Positions 42,608 through 51,104 of a DNA stretch of 64,000 bases are shown in pieces (within the stretch, counting starts at the first letter, position 1; the number at the start of each line of letters is the position of its first letter). Under the pieces are notes generated by a model. It made no database searches, was not told the DNA's origin, and saw only the letters and a list, made by a program, of their open reading frames with translations. The translations under genes were made by a program, and so were the position numbers. The stretch is from Herbiconiux ginsengi (lineage in GTDB: Bacteria; Actinomycetota; Actinomycetes; Actinomycetales; Microbacteriaceae): assembly GCF_900107435.1 (NCBI RefSeq), contig NZ_FNPZ01000002.1, forward strand, positions 760,979 through 824,978, read 5' to 3'.

Positions 42608-43447
42608 TCACTTGATCGTGTACCCGGCGTCGATCTTCAGCTCGGTGCCCGTGACGTAGCGCGCCTCGTCGGAGGCGAGGTAGAGCACGGCGTTCGAGAT
42701 GTCGATGGGTTCGACCCACGGGATGGGCAGGGCGTTGGTGGTGGCGAAGATCTCCGCCGCCGCCTCCTGCGTCGGGTGCTCGACATCCGGCATGAACAGG
42801 CGGAACGTCGCCTCGTTGAGGATCATGTCAGTCGCCACCCCGGTCGGATGCACGGTGTTCACGCGGATGCGATGCGGCGCGAGCTCGAGAGCCAGCGTGC
42901 GCATGATCCCCACCACGGCGTGCTTCGACGCCGTGTAGGCGACCACGTTCGGGGTGCCCTTCAATCCCGCCGTCGACGAGGTGAGGATGATCGACCCGCC
43001 CGTGCCCTGCTCGATGAGATGCGGGATGACCGCCTTGGCGGTGTGCCAGACGCCCTTCGCGTTGATGTCGTTGACCATGTCCCACTCGTCGTCGGTGACC
43101 TGCTGCGACTGCTCGCCGAAGGCGAAGATGCCCGCGTTGGCCGACACGATGTCGACGTGCCCGAGCTCGGCCACCCCTTCGTCGAGCGCGGTCTTCAGCG
43201 CGTCGTAGTCGCGCACGTCGGCCTTGCGGGCCACGATCCGCCGGTCGAGCGCCTCGACCTGGCGCACGGTCTCGGCGAGGTCCTCCTCCGTCGCGCCCTG
43301 GTAGAACCGGTCCATGCCGGGGATCGACTCAGCGATGTCGATCGCGATGATGTCGGCGCCCTCCTGGGCCAGGCGCAACGCGTGGCTGCGCCCCTGCCCA
43401 CGGGCGGCGCCGGTGATGAAGGCGACCTTGCCGTCTACGCGTCCCAT
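42608..43447 (-). CDS. Mycofactocin-coupled SDR oxidoreductase (SDR4)
   Basis: A 279-aa TIGR03971-type SDR: MGRVDGKVAFITGAARGQGR at the start, the family insert ending LDRRIVARKADVRDYDALK, SANAGIFAFGE, catalytic YTASK and the C-terminal ASDEARYVTGTELKIDAG. Start at the ATG at 43447 with GAGG upstream. Four tandem genes of this type (SDR1-4) follow mftC. SDR4 differs most in the 200-235 loop (LNEATFRLFMPDVEHPTQE), which lines the substrate pocket in SDRs. Confidence 0.9.
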   Translation of the reverse strand: MGRVDGKVAFITGAARGQGRSHALRLAQEGADIIAIDIAESIPGMDRFYQGATEEDLAETVRQVEALDRRIVARKADVRDYDALKTALDEGVAELGHVDIVSANAGIFAFGEQSQQVTDDEWDMVNDINAKGVWHTAKAVIPHLIEQGTGGSIILTSSTAGLKGTPNVVAYTASKHAVVGIMRTLALELAPHRIRVNTVHPTGVATDMILNEATFRLFMPDVEHPTQEAAAEIFATTNALPIPWVEPIDISNAVLYLASDEARYVTGTELKIDAGYTIK

Positions 43448-43457
43448 CGCGCCCTCG

Positions 43458-44291
43458 TCACTTGATCGCCGCGCCGGCATCGACCGGCAGGGTCACGCCG
43501 GTGACGTAGCGCGACTCGTCGGAGGCCAGCCAGAGCAGGGCGTTCGAGATGTCGACCGCTTCGACCCACGGAATCGGCAGGGCGTTCATGCCGGTCGCGG
43601 CATCCGCGAAGTCCTGCTTCGTCGGGTTCTCGAGATCGGGTCGGAACAGTCGGTAGATGGCGTCGTTCTGCACCATCGGGGTGTCGACCGTGGTGGGGTG
43701 GATGCTGTTCACCCGGATGAAGTCCGGCGCGAGCTCGAGCGCCAGGGTGCGCATGAGGCCCACCACGCCGTGCTTGGCCGAGACGTAGTGCGAGATGTTC
43801 TCGTAGGGGAACAGCCCCGCATCCGAACTGGTGAGGATGATCGATCCACCGCGTCCGCCGGCCCGGAGGTGCGGGATGGCCGCCTTGGCGGTGCGCCAGA
43901 CGCCGCCGAGGTTGATGTCGATCATGTTCTTCCATTCCGCATCGGGAATGTTCTCCGAGCGGTTGGGCGAGCCCGAGATCCCGGCGTTGGCCGAGACGAT
44001 GTCGAGCCGGCCGAGCTGGGCGACGCCCTCGTCGAGCGCGCCCTTCAGCTGGTCGAAGTTCCGCACGTCGGCTTTCGACGCCACGATGCGCCGATCGAGT
44101 GCTTCGACCTGCCGCACGGTCTCGGCGAGATCTTCCTCGGTCGCCGGGTCGTACGGGTTCTCGGGGATCGCCTCGCAGATGTCGATCGCGATGATGTCGG
44201 CGCCCTCTTGCGCCAGCCGGATCGCGTGCGACCGCCCCTGGCCACGTGCCGCGCCCGTGATGAACGCGACCTTTCCTTCTACACGCCCCAT
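43458..44291 (-). CDS. Mycofactocin-coupled SDR oxidoreductase (SDR3)
   Basis: A 277-aa paralogue: VAFITGAARGQGRSHAIRLA, an insert with LDRRIVASKADVRNFDQLK, SANAGISGSPNRSEN, catalytic YVSAK, and SDESRYVTGVTLPVDAG at the end. The leader up to the start (GGAAGGAGCACGCC) is almost identical to that of SDR2, which supports tandem duplication including the RBS. It ends 10 bp before SDR4. Confidence 0.9.
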   Translation of the reverse strand: MGRVEGKVAFITGAARGQGRSHAIRLAQEGADIIAIDICEAIPENPYDPATEEDLAETVRQVEALDRRIVASKADVRNFDQLKGALDEGVAQLGRLDIVSANAGISGSPNRSENIPDAEWKNMIDINLGGVWRTAKAAIPHLRAGGRGGSIILTSSDAGLFPYENISHYVSAKHGVVGLMRTLALELAPDFIRVNSIHPTTVDTPMVQNDAIYRLFRPDLENPTKQDFADAATGMNALPIPWVEAVDISNALLWLASDESRYVTGVTLPVDAGAAIK

Positions 44292-44329
44292 GGCGTGCTC
44301 CTTCCGTCATGGGCCCGGAGGCCCGGGAA

Positions 44330-45166
44330 CTACTTGATGAGCGAGCCGGCGTCCACCGGCAGAGTGACGCCGGTGACGTACCGCGACTCGTCGGAGGCCA
44401 GCCACAGCACGGCATTCGAGATGTCGACCGGCTCGACCCACTTGATCGGCAGCGCGTTCAGCGTCTGGAACCGTTCGCCGACCACGTCGCGAGTGCGCTC
44501 CTCGAGCGGCAGGTCGCCGGCGAACAGTGCGTAGGTGGCGTCGTTGTGGATCATGTCGGTGTCGACGCTGGTGGGATGCACCGAGTTCACCCGGATGAAG
44601 TCGGGCGCCAGTTCGAGAGCCAGCGTGCGCATCAGCCCCACCACGCCGTGCTTGGCGGCGACGTAGTGCCCGATGTTCGGGATCGCCATCAGCCCGGCCG
44701 TCGACGAGGTCAGGATGATCGACCCGCCGTTGCCACCGGCCTTCAGGTGCGGGATGGCCGCCTTCACGGCGTGCCACACACCCGTGAGGTTGGTGTCGAG
44801 CATGTCGCTCCACTGCTCCTCGGTGAGTTCCTCCATGCTGCCGAAGCTGAAGATGCCCGCGTTGGCGGCGACGATGTCGAGTCGGCCGAGCTGGGCCACG
44901 CCGTCGTCGAGCGCCGCCTTCACGGCCTCGTAGTCGCGCACGTCCGCCTTGGTCGCCACGATGCGCCGGTCGAGCGCCTCGATCTGCCGGACCGTCTCCT
45001 CCATGTCGGCCGGGGTCGACATCGGATACGGCACCGAACCGATCTGGTCTTCGATGTCGACCGCGATGATGTCGGCGCCTTCCTGCGCCAGCCGCAGCGC
45101 GTGGCTGCGCCCCTGTCCGCGTGCCGCACCCGTGACGAATGCGACCTTTCCTTCTACACGCCCCAT
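44330..45166 (-). CDS. Mycofactocin-coupled SDR oxidoreductase (SDR2)
   Basis: A 278-aa paralogue: VAFVTGAARGQGRSHALRLA, an insert with LDRRIVATKADVRDYEAVK, AANAGIFSFGSMEE, catalytic YVAAK, and SDESRYVTGVTLPVDAGSL. Closest to SDR3 by eye, with the same RBS context (GGAAGGAGCACGC). The catalytic pocket loop (NDATYALFAGDLPLEER) is distinct, so substrates probably differ. Confidence 0.9.
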   Translation of the reverse strand: MGRVEGKVAFVTGAARGQGRSHALRLAQEGADIIAVDIEDQIGSVPYPMSTPADMEETVRQIEALDRRIVATKADVRDYEAVKAALDDGVAQLGRLDIVAANAGIFSFGSMEELTEEQWSDMLDTNLTGVWHAVKAAIPHLKAGGNGGSIILTSSTAGLMAIPNIGHYVAAKHGVVGLMRTLALELAPDFIRVNSVHPTSVDTDMIHNDATYALFAGDLPLEERTRDVVGERFQTLNALPIKWVEPVDISNAVLWLASDESRYVTGVTLPVDAGSLIK

Positions 45167-45207
45167 TGCGTGCTCCTTCCTCTCTTGCGAGGCCCGGAGT
45201 GCCCGGG

Positions 45208-46017
45208 TCAGAACTGGGTGTTGCCGGCGTCGACGGTCAGCTCGAGGCTGGTGACGTAGCGCGACTCGTCGGAGGCGAGCCAGAGCACGGCGTTCGACTG
45301 GTCGACGGGTTCGGTGATCTCGATCGGCAGCAGGTTCGCGAGCATCCCGCCGAGCTTCGGATGCGCCTCAAGCAGCGGACCGAAAGCGCCGCCGCCGAGA
45401 GTGCCCATGGGCGTGTTGACGCCCGTGGGGTGGATGGTGTTGACCCGCACGTTGTACTCCGCGAGCTCGGTGGCGTAGGCCCGCATGAGCCCCACCACTC
45501 CGTGCTTCGAGGCGACGTAGGCCGAGAGGAACGGCAGGCCCTTGATGCCCGCGGCCGAACTGGTCATGATGATCGATCCGCCGCCGCCGTCGATGAGGTA
45601 CTGCGCCGTGGTCTGGAGGGTGTTCCAGATGCCGGTGAGGTTGGTGCCGATGGTCTGCTCCCACACCTCCTCGGAGGTGCCCTTCCAATCGGCGATCACG
45701 CAGATGCCGGCGTTGGCCACCACGATGTCGAGCTTGCCGAGCTGGGCGACCCCGTCGTCGACGGCGGCTTTCAGGGCCGCGCGGTCGCGCACGTCCACCT
45801 TCGTGGCGATGATCCGGCGGTCGAGCGCCTCGACCTGTCGTACGGTCTCGGCGAGGTCCTCCTCGGTGGCCGAGGGGTAGTCGATGTTCGGGATGTGGTC
45901 GGCCAGGTCGACCGCGATGATGTCGGCGCCTTCCTGTGCCAACCGGATCGCGTGCGAGCGCCCCTGTCCACGAGCGGCTCCGGTGATGAAAGCGACTTTG
46001 CCTTCGACTCGACCCAT
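45208..46017 (-). CDS. Mycofactocin-coupled SDR oxidoreductase (SDR1)
   Basis: A 269-aa paralogue directly after mftC (64-bp gap): VAFITGAARGQGRSHAIRLA, an insert with LDRRIIATKVDVRDRAALK, VANAGICVIADWKG, catalytic YVASK, and a loop GTLGGGAFGPLLEAHPKLGG unlike the others. RBS GAGAGAGGAAC. The mftC-SDR1 linkage is what one expects for the main client enzyme of the cofactor. Confidence 0.9.
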   Translation of the reverse strand: MGRVEGKVAFITGAARGQGRSHAIRLAQEGADIIAVDLADHIPNIDYPSATEEDLAETVRQVEALDRRIIATKVDVRDRAALKAAVDDGVAQLGKLDIVVANAGICVIADWKGTSEEVWEQTIGTNLTGIWNTLQTTAQYLIDGGGGSIIMTSSAAGIKGLPFLSAYVASKHGVVGLMRAYATELAEYNVRVNTIHPTGVNTPMGTLGGGAFGPLLEAHPKLGGMLANLLPIEITEPVDQSNAVLWLASDESRYVTSLELTVDAGNTQF

Positions 46018-46081
46018 TTTGCCTGTTCCTCTCTCTACACACGCGGGTCGTGGATGCGGCCCGTGGCCTTTGTGCCCGGGG

Positions 46082-47398
46082 TCAGTCTCCCGGGGTGAAT
46101 CCGGCGAGGGGGTTCTCCTCGCACGCGCTGACCGGCGGATGCGCCGGGCGGCTGAGCGACAGCGTCACCGGCACCGGGCGGCGCGTCGTGACTGCGCCGG
46201 CCGTGATCAGACTTGTCGAGCTGGGTTTGCCGTCGCGGCGCGGCCCGCGCACGGTCGAGTGCGAATGGTCGCCATCCGGGCGCGGGATGGAGTCGGCCTC
46301 CTTGCGCTTGGTCAACGCCTCTTCGCCGAAGCCGCGCACGCACTCCGGGTCGGGCCCGTCGAGCGGCAGCCCGGTGAAGAACTTCGCCGCCATGCACCCG
46401 CCCTTGCAGGAGTCGAAGAACGAGCAGCTCGTGCACGCCCCGCCCGACTGCGGCTTCCGCAACCGGGTGAACAGCTCCGAGTTGCGCCAGACGTCCTGGA
46501 ATCCGCCCTCGCTCCGCACATTTCCGGCGAGGAATTCCTCGTGAATGGCAAAGGGACACGCGTAGACGTCGCCCACCGGATCGATCAGGCACACCACCCG
46601 CCCGGCACCGCAGAGGTTCAGGCCCGGCAGGGCCGACCCGTACGCCGAGAGGTGGAAGAAGGAGTCGCCCGTGAGCACGTTCTCGCCGTTGGCGACGAGC
46701 CAGTCGTAGAGCTCCCGCTGCTGCTCGGGCAAGGGGTGCAGCTCGTCCCACACATCCGCGCCGCGACCCGACGGGCGCAGGCGGGTGAGGCGCAGCTGCG
46801 CTCCGTACTCGTCGGCGATGGCCTTGAACTCATCCAGCTGGGGAATGTTCTGCCGGGTGCAGACCACCGAGATCTTGAACCCGGTGAACCCGGCGTCCTT
46901 CATGTTCTGCATCGCCCGCATCGCCGTGGCGTAGGAGCCGGGCCCGCGCACGAAGTCGTTGACCTCGGCCGTCGCCCCGTCGAGCGAGATCTGCACGTCG
47001 ACGTAGTCGCTCGACGCGAGCTTCTGCGCGACCTCGGGAGTGATCTTCACCCCGTTGGTCGAGAACTTCACGCCCACCTTGTGGGCGGTGGCGTAGTCGA
47101 CGAGCTCCCAGAAATCGGAGCGCACGGTGGGCTCACCGCCGCCGATGTTCACGTAGAAGACCTGCATCCGCTCGAGCTCGTCGATGACGGCTTTGCACTC
47201 CTCGGTGCTCAACTCCCGCGGATCCCGCCGGCCCGACGACGAGAGGCAGTGCACGCAGCTGAGGTTGCACGCGTAGGTGAGTTCCCAGGTCAGGCAGATC
47301 GGCGAATCCAAACCGAACTCGAACAGATCGACCAGCCGCCCCGGCTTGGGCGGCGGGGCGGGCTTGGGGGCTTCGGGGCGGGCATCCAGGAGTGTCAT
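46082..47398 (-). CDS. mftC: Mycofactocin radical SAM maturase MftC
   Basis: A 438-aa radical SAM/SPASM enzyme. The [4Fe-4S]-SAM motif C-x3-C-x2-C is at C44, C48 and C51 (TYACNLSCVHC). The SPASM Cys set is in LCGAGRVVCLIDPVGDVYACPF and in GGACTSCSFFDSCKGGC. MftC decarboxylates the MftA C-terminal Tyr and cross-links it to the penultimate Val. Its ATG overlaps the mftB stop (ATGA). The last 60 residues (from SIPRPDGDHS) are longer and lower in complexity than in typical MftC. Confidence 0.95.
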   Translation of the reverse strand: MTLLDARPEAPKPAPPPKPGRLVDLFEFGLDSPICLTWELTYACNLSCVHCLSSSGRRDPRELSTEECKAVIDELERMQVFYVNIGGGEPTVRSDFWELVDYATAHKVGVKFSTNGVKITPEVAQKLASSDYVDVQISLDGATAEVNDFVRGPGSYATAMRAMQNMKDAGFTGFKISVVCTRQNIPQLDEFKAIADEYGAQLRLTRLRPSGRGADVWDELHPLPEQQRELYDWLVANGENVLTGDSFFHLSAYGSALPGLNLCGAGRVVCLIDPVGDVYACPFAIHEEFLAGNVRSEGGFQDVWRNSELFTRLRKPQSGGACTSCSFFDSCKGGCMAAKFFTGLPLDGPDPECVRGFGEEALTKRKEADSIPRPDGDHSHSTVRGPRRDGKPSSTSLITAGAVTTRRPVPVTLSLSRPAHPPVSACEENPLAGFTPGD

Positions 47399-47670
47399 TG
47401 CGACCTTTCGACGACCATCGACGACTGAGCGAGCGTGCCGAGAGCCTGCTGGTAGCGCGGCAGATCGGCGTCGCCGACCCCCGCGGATTCGCAGGCGGCG
47501 CGCACGCTCGACGCGGTTCCGAGCGATTGGACGACCGCCAGCAGAGTGCGGTCTTTGAGGAACGACAGCTTGCGCGTGCCGAAGTGGTAGAGCAGAGCGC
47601 CGAACGGCTCAGGACGGACGGACACTTGCGGATGCAGATCCCACGCCGTGTCCAGATCCAGCGTTACCAT
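47395..47670 (-). CDS. mftB: Mycofactocin peptide chaperone MftB
   Basis: A 91-aa RiPP-recognition protein that binds MftA and presents it to MftC. The start LDLDTAWDLHPQVSVRPEPFGALLYHFGTRKL and the C-terminal helix with LPRYQQALGTLA fit the MftB winged-helix fold and length. It lies 10 bp after mftA and overlaps mftC by 4 bp. Confidence 0.93.
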   Translation of the reverse strand: MVTLDLDTAWDLHPQVSVRPEPFGALLYHFGTRKLSFLKDRTLLAVVQSLGTASSVRAACESAGVGDADLPRYQQALGTLAQSSMVVERSQ

Positions 47671-47680
47671 GGCAGCGGCT

Positions 47681-47797
47681 TTAGTAGACGCCGCACATAC
47701 CGTCGATCGAAACCTCTTCGACCAGCGAATCGGCCTCGATCACCGCCGTGTCGTCTCCGAGGGACTCGGCCGAGGTGGTCTGTTCACGTGCACTCAT
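47681..47797 (-). CDS. mftA: Mycofactocin precursor peptide MftA
   Basis: A 38-residue peptide read directly from the minus strand: it starts MSAREQTTSAES, has an acidic leader (VIEADSLVEEV) and ends with the invariant core IDGMCGVY followed by TAA. The final Val-Tyr is the part converted into the redox cofactor. RBS GAGGAGA lies 6 nt before the ATG. The gene directly precedes mftB-mftC and is divergent from mftR across 97 bp. The exact C-terminal core makes the call essentially certain. Confidence 0.97.
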   Translation of the reverse strand: MSAREQTTSAESLGDDTAVIEADSLVEEVSIDGMCGVY

Positions 47798-47861
47798 GGG
47801 ATTCTCCTCATGGTCGTAATTCGTCTACATCGTCGATTTACTGTGATTGAGACGATACTAA

Positions 47862-47876
47862 TGACACCGAGTGCCG
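47862..47876. promoter_or_regulatory. Candidate MftR operator in the mftA/mftR gap
   Basis: TGACACCGAGTGCCG repeats 12 bases exactly from the perfect palindrome upstream of SDR5; the right half is degenerate (GTGCCG for GTGTCA). It lies 18 bp before the mftR ATG, next to a possible -10 box (GATACT at 47853-47858), a position suited to autorepression. A second small inverted repeat, ATCGTC/GACGAT (47829-47834 / 47851-47856), lies beside it. Confidence 0.6.
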
Positions 47877-47894
47877 AATGGAAGAGGTGACCCG

Positions 47895-48494
47895 ATGACG
47901 ACTCCGACCCGACTCGGTCGCGCCCCGTCCACCTCGCAGGCCGAACTCAGTCACATCGCGCTGCAGTTGTTCGTCGAGCACGGTTTCGACGCCACCACGA
48001 TCGACGAGATCGCGGCGCGCGCGGGCATCGGCCGGCGCACCTTCTTCCGCTACTTCCCGTCGAAGAACGATCTGCCGTGGGGCGATTTCGAGCAGTTGCT
48101 CGACCGGATGCGCCGGTACCTCCACGAACTGCCCGCGTCGCTGCCCCTCGTCGAGGCGCTGCGGGAGGCGGTGATCGAGTTCAACCGGTTCCCCGTCGAA
48201 GAGGTGCCCTATCACCGGCAGCGGATGGAGTTGCTGCTCAACGTGCCGACGCTGGTGGCGCACTCGACGCTGCGGTACGCATCCTGGCGGCAGGTGGTGG
48301 CGGAGTTCGCGGCCGAGCGCCTCGGGGTGCCGGAGGACAGCCTGCAGCCGCAGGCCATCGCCTGGACCTATCTCGCCGTCTCGCTCGCGGCCTACGAGCA
48401 ATGGCTGAAGCACGACGACGCCGACCTCGCCGAGCTGCTCGATTCGGCGATCCGGATGCTCGAGACCACGTTCGACCCCGGTTCGCCGCACTAG
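47895..48494 (+). CDS. mftR: Mycofactocin regulator MftR (TetR family)
   Basis: A 199-aa TetR regulator: HTH region LSHIALQLFVEHGFDATTIDEIAARAGIGRRTFFRYFPSKND (about 19-60) and a C-terminal ligand domain. MftR of mycobacteria represses the mft genes and is released by long-chain acyl-CoA. I chose the ATG at 47895 (RBS GGAAGAGGTG) rather than the in-frame GTG at 47871, which would overlap the operator. Divergent from mftA; followed by mftG after 2 bp. Confidence 0.92.
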   Translation: MTTPTRLGRAPSTSQAELSHIALQLFVEHGFDATTIDEIAARAGIGRRTFFRYFPSKNDLPWGDFEQLLDRMRRYLHELPASLPLVEALREAVIEFNRFPVEEVPYHRQRMELLLNVPTLVAHSTLRYASWRQVVAEFAAERLGVPEDSLQPQAIAWTYLAVSLAAYEQWLKHDDADLAELLDSAIRMLETTFDPGSPH

Positions 48495-48496
48495 AC

Positions 48497-50134
48497 ATGG
48501 CCGGCTCCCCCGGGTCACCGTCAGACCCGCCCCACCACGACGTGATCGTGGTCGGGGCGGGAGGAGCCGGAGCGCCCCTGGCGGCGTCGCTCGCCGAGGC
48601 CGGACGACGGGTGCTGCTGCTCGAAGCGGGGCCGGCCCCGGCCACCGCCGCCGGGATGCCGCGTGAGTTGCTGGATGCGGGCACGATCCAGGGGGCCGAC
48701 CCGGCGCATCCCGACAACTGGGCCTTCGCGGCGCAGCTCACGCCCTCCCGGCCGTACTCGATCGCGCGGGGGCGCATCCTGGGTGGGTCGACGACGATCA
48801 ACGGTGGCTATTTCGTGCGACCGCGCCGCGCCGACTTCGACGACTGGGTGGCGCTCGGCAACCCCGAGTGGAGCTACGAGGCGTGCCTCCCGTTCCTCCG
48901 CGCCCTCGAGTCCGACGCGGATTTCGGCACGGATGCCGCGCTCCACTGCTCGGCGGGCCCCATGCCCGTGACCCGCCCCGCCCTGCACCACCTCGCGTCG
49001 GCCCCCACGACGAGGGGCGCCATGGGATGGGCGGTCGGTGCACATCCGGTGACCGCGGCGTTCACCGCCGCAGCCGCGGGAGCGGGGTACGCGGACGAGA
49101 CCGACAAGAACGGTGAGATGGCGGCCGGGCACGGGCCGCTGCCGATGAACGTGCGCGACGGCGTGCGGTGGAACACTGCGCTGGCCTATCTGCTGCCGCT
49201 CGCCGAGCATCCGAACCTCGAGGTGCGCGGCGGAAGCGTGGTGCGCCGCGTCGTCTTCGACGGCACCCGCGCGGTCGGCGTGGAGATCGAGGGGCGGGTA
49301 GGCGCGACGGGCGGCGGGACGCGCCACGTCGTCCGGGGGCGAGAGGTCGTGCTCGCTGCGGGTGCGATCATGTCGCCCACGCTCCTGCTCCGCTCGGGGG
49401 TGGGTCCGCGGGGCGAGCTCGCGCGACTCGGCATCCCGGTGGTGGCCGACGTGCCGGGCGTCGGTGCGGCGTTCAGCGACCACCCGCAGGTGCAGCTCAC
49501 CTGGCGGCCCCGCCCCGAAGTGGCGAGCATGGAGCCGCATGGCGGGCCCACGATGGAGAGCGTGCTGAACGCCACCCTCGACGACGGCACGGACCTGGAG
49601 GTCCTGCCCCTGCTCAAGCCGATGCACTACCTGCTCACCGGCGAGCCCGCCGCCGTGCCCGAGCTCACGATGCTCGTGGCGGTGCAGAACGCGGAATCGC
49701 GGGGGCGCATCCGTCTCTCGGCGGACGGGCCGGACGCCCCGCCGCGGATCGACTACGACTACCTCGCCTCCCCCGCCGACCGCGCCCGGATGCGTGCCGC
49801 CGTGCGCCGAGCCGCCGCGCTCATCGAGTCGCCGGCCTTCGCCGAGGTCTCCGACGGCCTGACGAACATCGATGCCACCACCTTGGCCGACGACTCCGCG
49901 CTCGACGCGTGGGTGCACGCGAATCTCGGCACGGCCATCCACCTCTCCGGCGGCGCCCGGATGGGCCCGCCGGACGATCCGGGCGCCGTCGTCGAACAGC
50001 ACGGCCGGGTGCGCGGTGTCGAGGGCCTGCGCGTGGCCGACACGTCGATCCTCCCCACCGTCCCTCGCCGTGGCCCCGCTCTCACAGCTGTGCTCCTCGG
50101 CACCCGCATCGCCCACTTCGTCGCCACCGACTGA
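48497..50134 (+). CDS. mftG: Mycofactocin-associated GMC dehydrogenase MftG
   Basis: A 545-aa GMC-family flavoprotein: FAD motif VIVVGAGGAGAPLAASLAEAG near residue 16, the GMC signature ARGRILGGSTTINGGYFVRP, VVLAAGAIMSPTLLLRSGVG, and a C-terminal catalytic region HLSGGARMGPPDDPGAV and PRRGPALTAVLLGTRIA. MftG links reduced mycofactocin to the respiratory chain in mycobacteria. It forms an mftR-mftG operon with a 2-bp gap. Confidence 0.92.
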   Translation: MAGSPGSPSDPPHHDVIVVGAGGAGAPLAASLAEAGRRVLLLEAGPAPATAAGMPRELLDAGTIQGADPAHPDNWAFAAQLTPSRPYSIARGRILGGSTTINGGYFVRPRRADFDDWVALGNPEWSYEACLPFLRALESDADFGTDAALHCSAGPMPVTRPALHHLASAPTTRGAMGWAVGAHPVTAAFTAAAAGAGYADETDKNGEMAAGHGPLPMNVRDGVRWNTALAYLLPLAEHPNLEVRGGSVVRRVVFDGTRAVGVEIEGRVGATGGGTRHVVRGREVVLAAGAIMSPTLLLRSGVGPRGELARLGIPVVADVPGVGAAFSDHPQVQLTWRPRPEVASMEPHGGPTMESVLNATLDDGTDLEVLPLLKPMHYLLTGEPAAVPELTMLVAVQNAESRGRIRLSADGPDAPPRIDYDYLASPADRARMRAAVRRAAALIESPAFAEVSDGLTNIDATTLADDSALDAWVHANLGTAIHLSGGARMGPPDDPGAVVEQHGRVRGVEGLRVADTSILPTVPRRGPALTAVLLGTRIAHFVATD

Positions 50135-50162
50135 GCCGCAGACCGCGAGCGCGGGCCCCTCG

Positions 50163-51005
50163 TCAGCGGAGCGACGACGCACCGATGACGGAGAGCAGCT
50201 GCAGCTTCTCGTAGCCCTCGCTGCCCGGTGACGCCGTGTACACGAGCAGCGCGTGCGACTGATCCGGATCGATGAGCGTCTGGCAACTGAGCTCGAGCGC
50301 GCCGAGTTCGCCGTGCACGAACCGCTTGGTCTCCCGCGGACGGATGCCGACCTCGTGCAGCTCCCAGAGGGTGCGGAACTCCTCGCTCCTCTCCAGCAGC
50401 TCGTCGGCCAGGTGCCCCGCGCGCGACGACCGCCCCCGCCTCGCCGCTATGTCGCGGAGGCTTGAGACCCAGAGCCGGGACAGGAACGGATGCTCGTCGG
50501 GCGCATAGAGCGCACGGCTCGACGGGTCGGTGAACCACCGGTACCCGATGCTCCGCGACGATCCGGTGAAGTGCGTGGTGTCGCCGGTCAGCGCCACGCC
50601 GAGAGGCGTCTGGCGCAGGGTCTCGCCGAGCTCGGTGACGATCTCGGCCGGGGTGTCCTGCAACCGGTCGAAGATGCGCAGCATCCCCGGGCCGATGTAA
50701 TCGCTCGAGACGCCGCGCACCGGAGGATGGTGCCCCGCCAGCCGGAACAGGTGGTCGCGCTCGTCGGGCGTGAGGTGCAGACCCTGCGCGATCGACGCGA
50801 TCATCTGTTCCGAGGGATGCGGACCGGTGCCCCGCTCGAGGCGAGCGTAGTAGTCGGTGGACATGTGGCTGAGCACTGCGACCTCCTCGCGGCGGAGCCC
50901 CGTGGTGCGGCGGCGCTGGCCCCGCCCGAGGCCGACGTCTTCGGGTTGCAGCGCCTCGCGCCGCCGCAGCAGGAACTCCCCCAGCCTGACCCGGTCGATC
51001 TCCAT
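50163..51005 (-). CDS. XRE-type regulator with MmyB-like ligand domain
   Basis: A 280-aa regulator: N-terminal HTH ([13 protein letters not shown]... [24 protein letters not shown]) and a C-terminal MmyB-like PAS-type domain (from [36 protein letters not shown]-type segment; [13 protein letters not shown]-type end), which binds lipid-like ligands in relatives. Start at the ATG at 51005 with RBS AAGGAGG. Divergent from an SDR gene with a short palindrome between; this pairing of MmyB-type regulator and SDR is very common in actinobacteria. Confidence 0.88.
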   Translation of the reverse strand: MEIDRVRLGEFLLRRREALQPEDVGLGRGQRRRTTGLRREEVAVLSHMSTDYYARLERGTGPHPSEQMIASIAQGLHLTPDERDHLFRLAGHHPPVRGVSSDYIGPGMLRIFDRLQDTPAEIVTELGETLRQTPLGVALTGDTTHFTGSSRSIGYRWFTDPSSRALYAPDEHPFLSRLWVSSLRDIAARRGRSSRAGHLADELLERSEEFRTLWELHEVGIRPRETKRFVHGELGALELSCQTLIDPDQSHALLVYTASPGSEGYEKLQLLSVIGASSLR

Positions 51006-51043
51006 GCGCCCTCCTTCGTCGTGTCTCATTCATACCTGCTCCG

Positions 51044-51072
51044 GGACTCCTCATCAGTGACTCGGCGAGTCC
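51044..51072. promoter_or_regulatory. Possible operator in the XRE/SDR gap
   Basis: GACTC-GGC-GAGTC (51059-51071) is a 13-bp palindrome, with a further GGACTC half-site at 51044-51049 facing GAGTCC at 51067-51072. It lies midway in the 99-bp divergent gap. Weak evidence. Confidence 0.35.
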
Positions 51073-51104
51073 TGGATGACGATCGCCGGAACGAGGAGAG
51101 TCGG

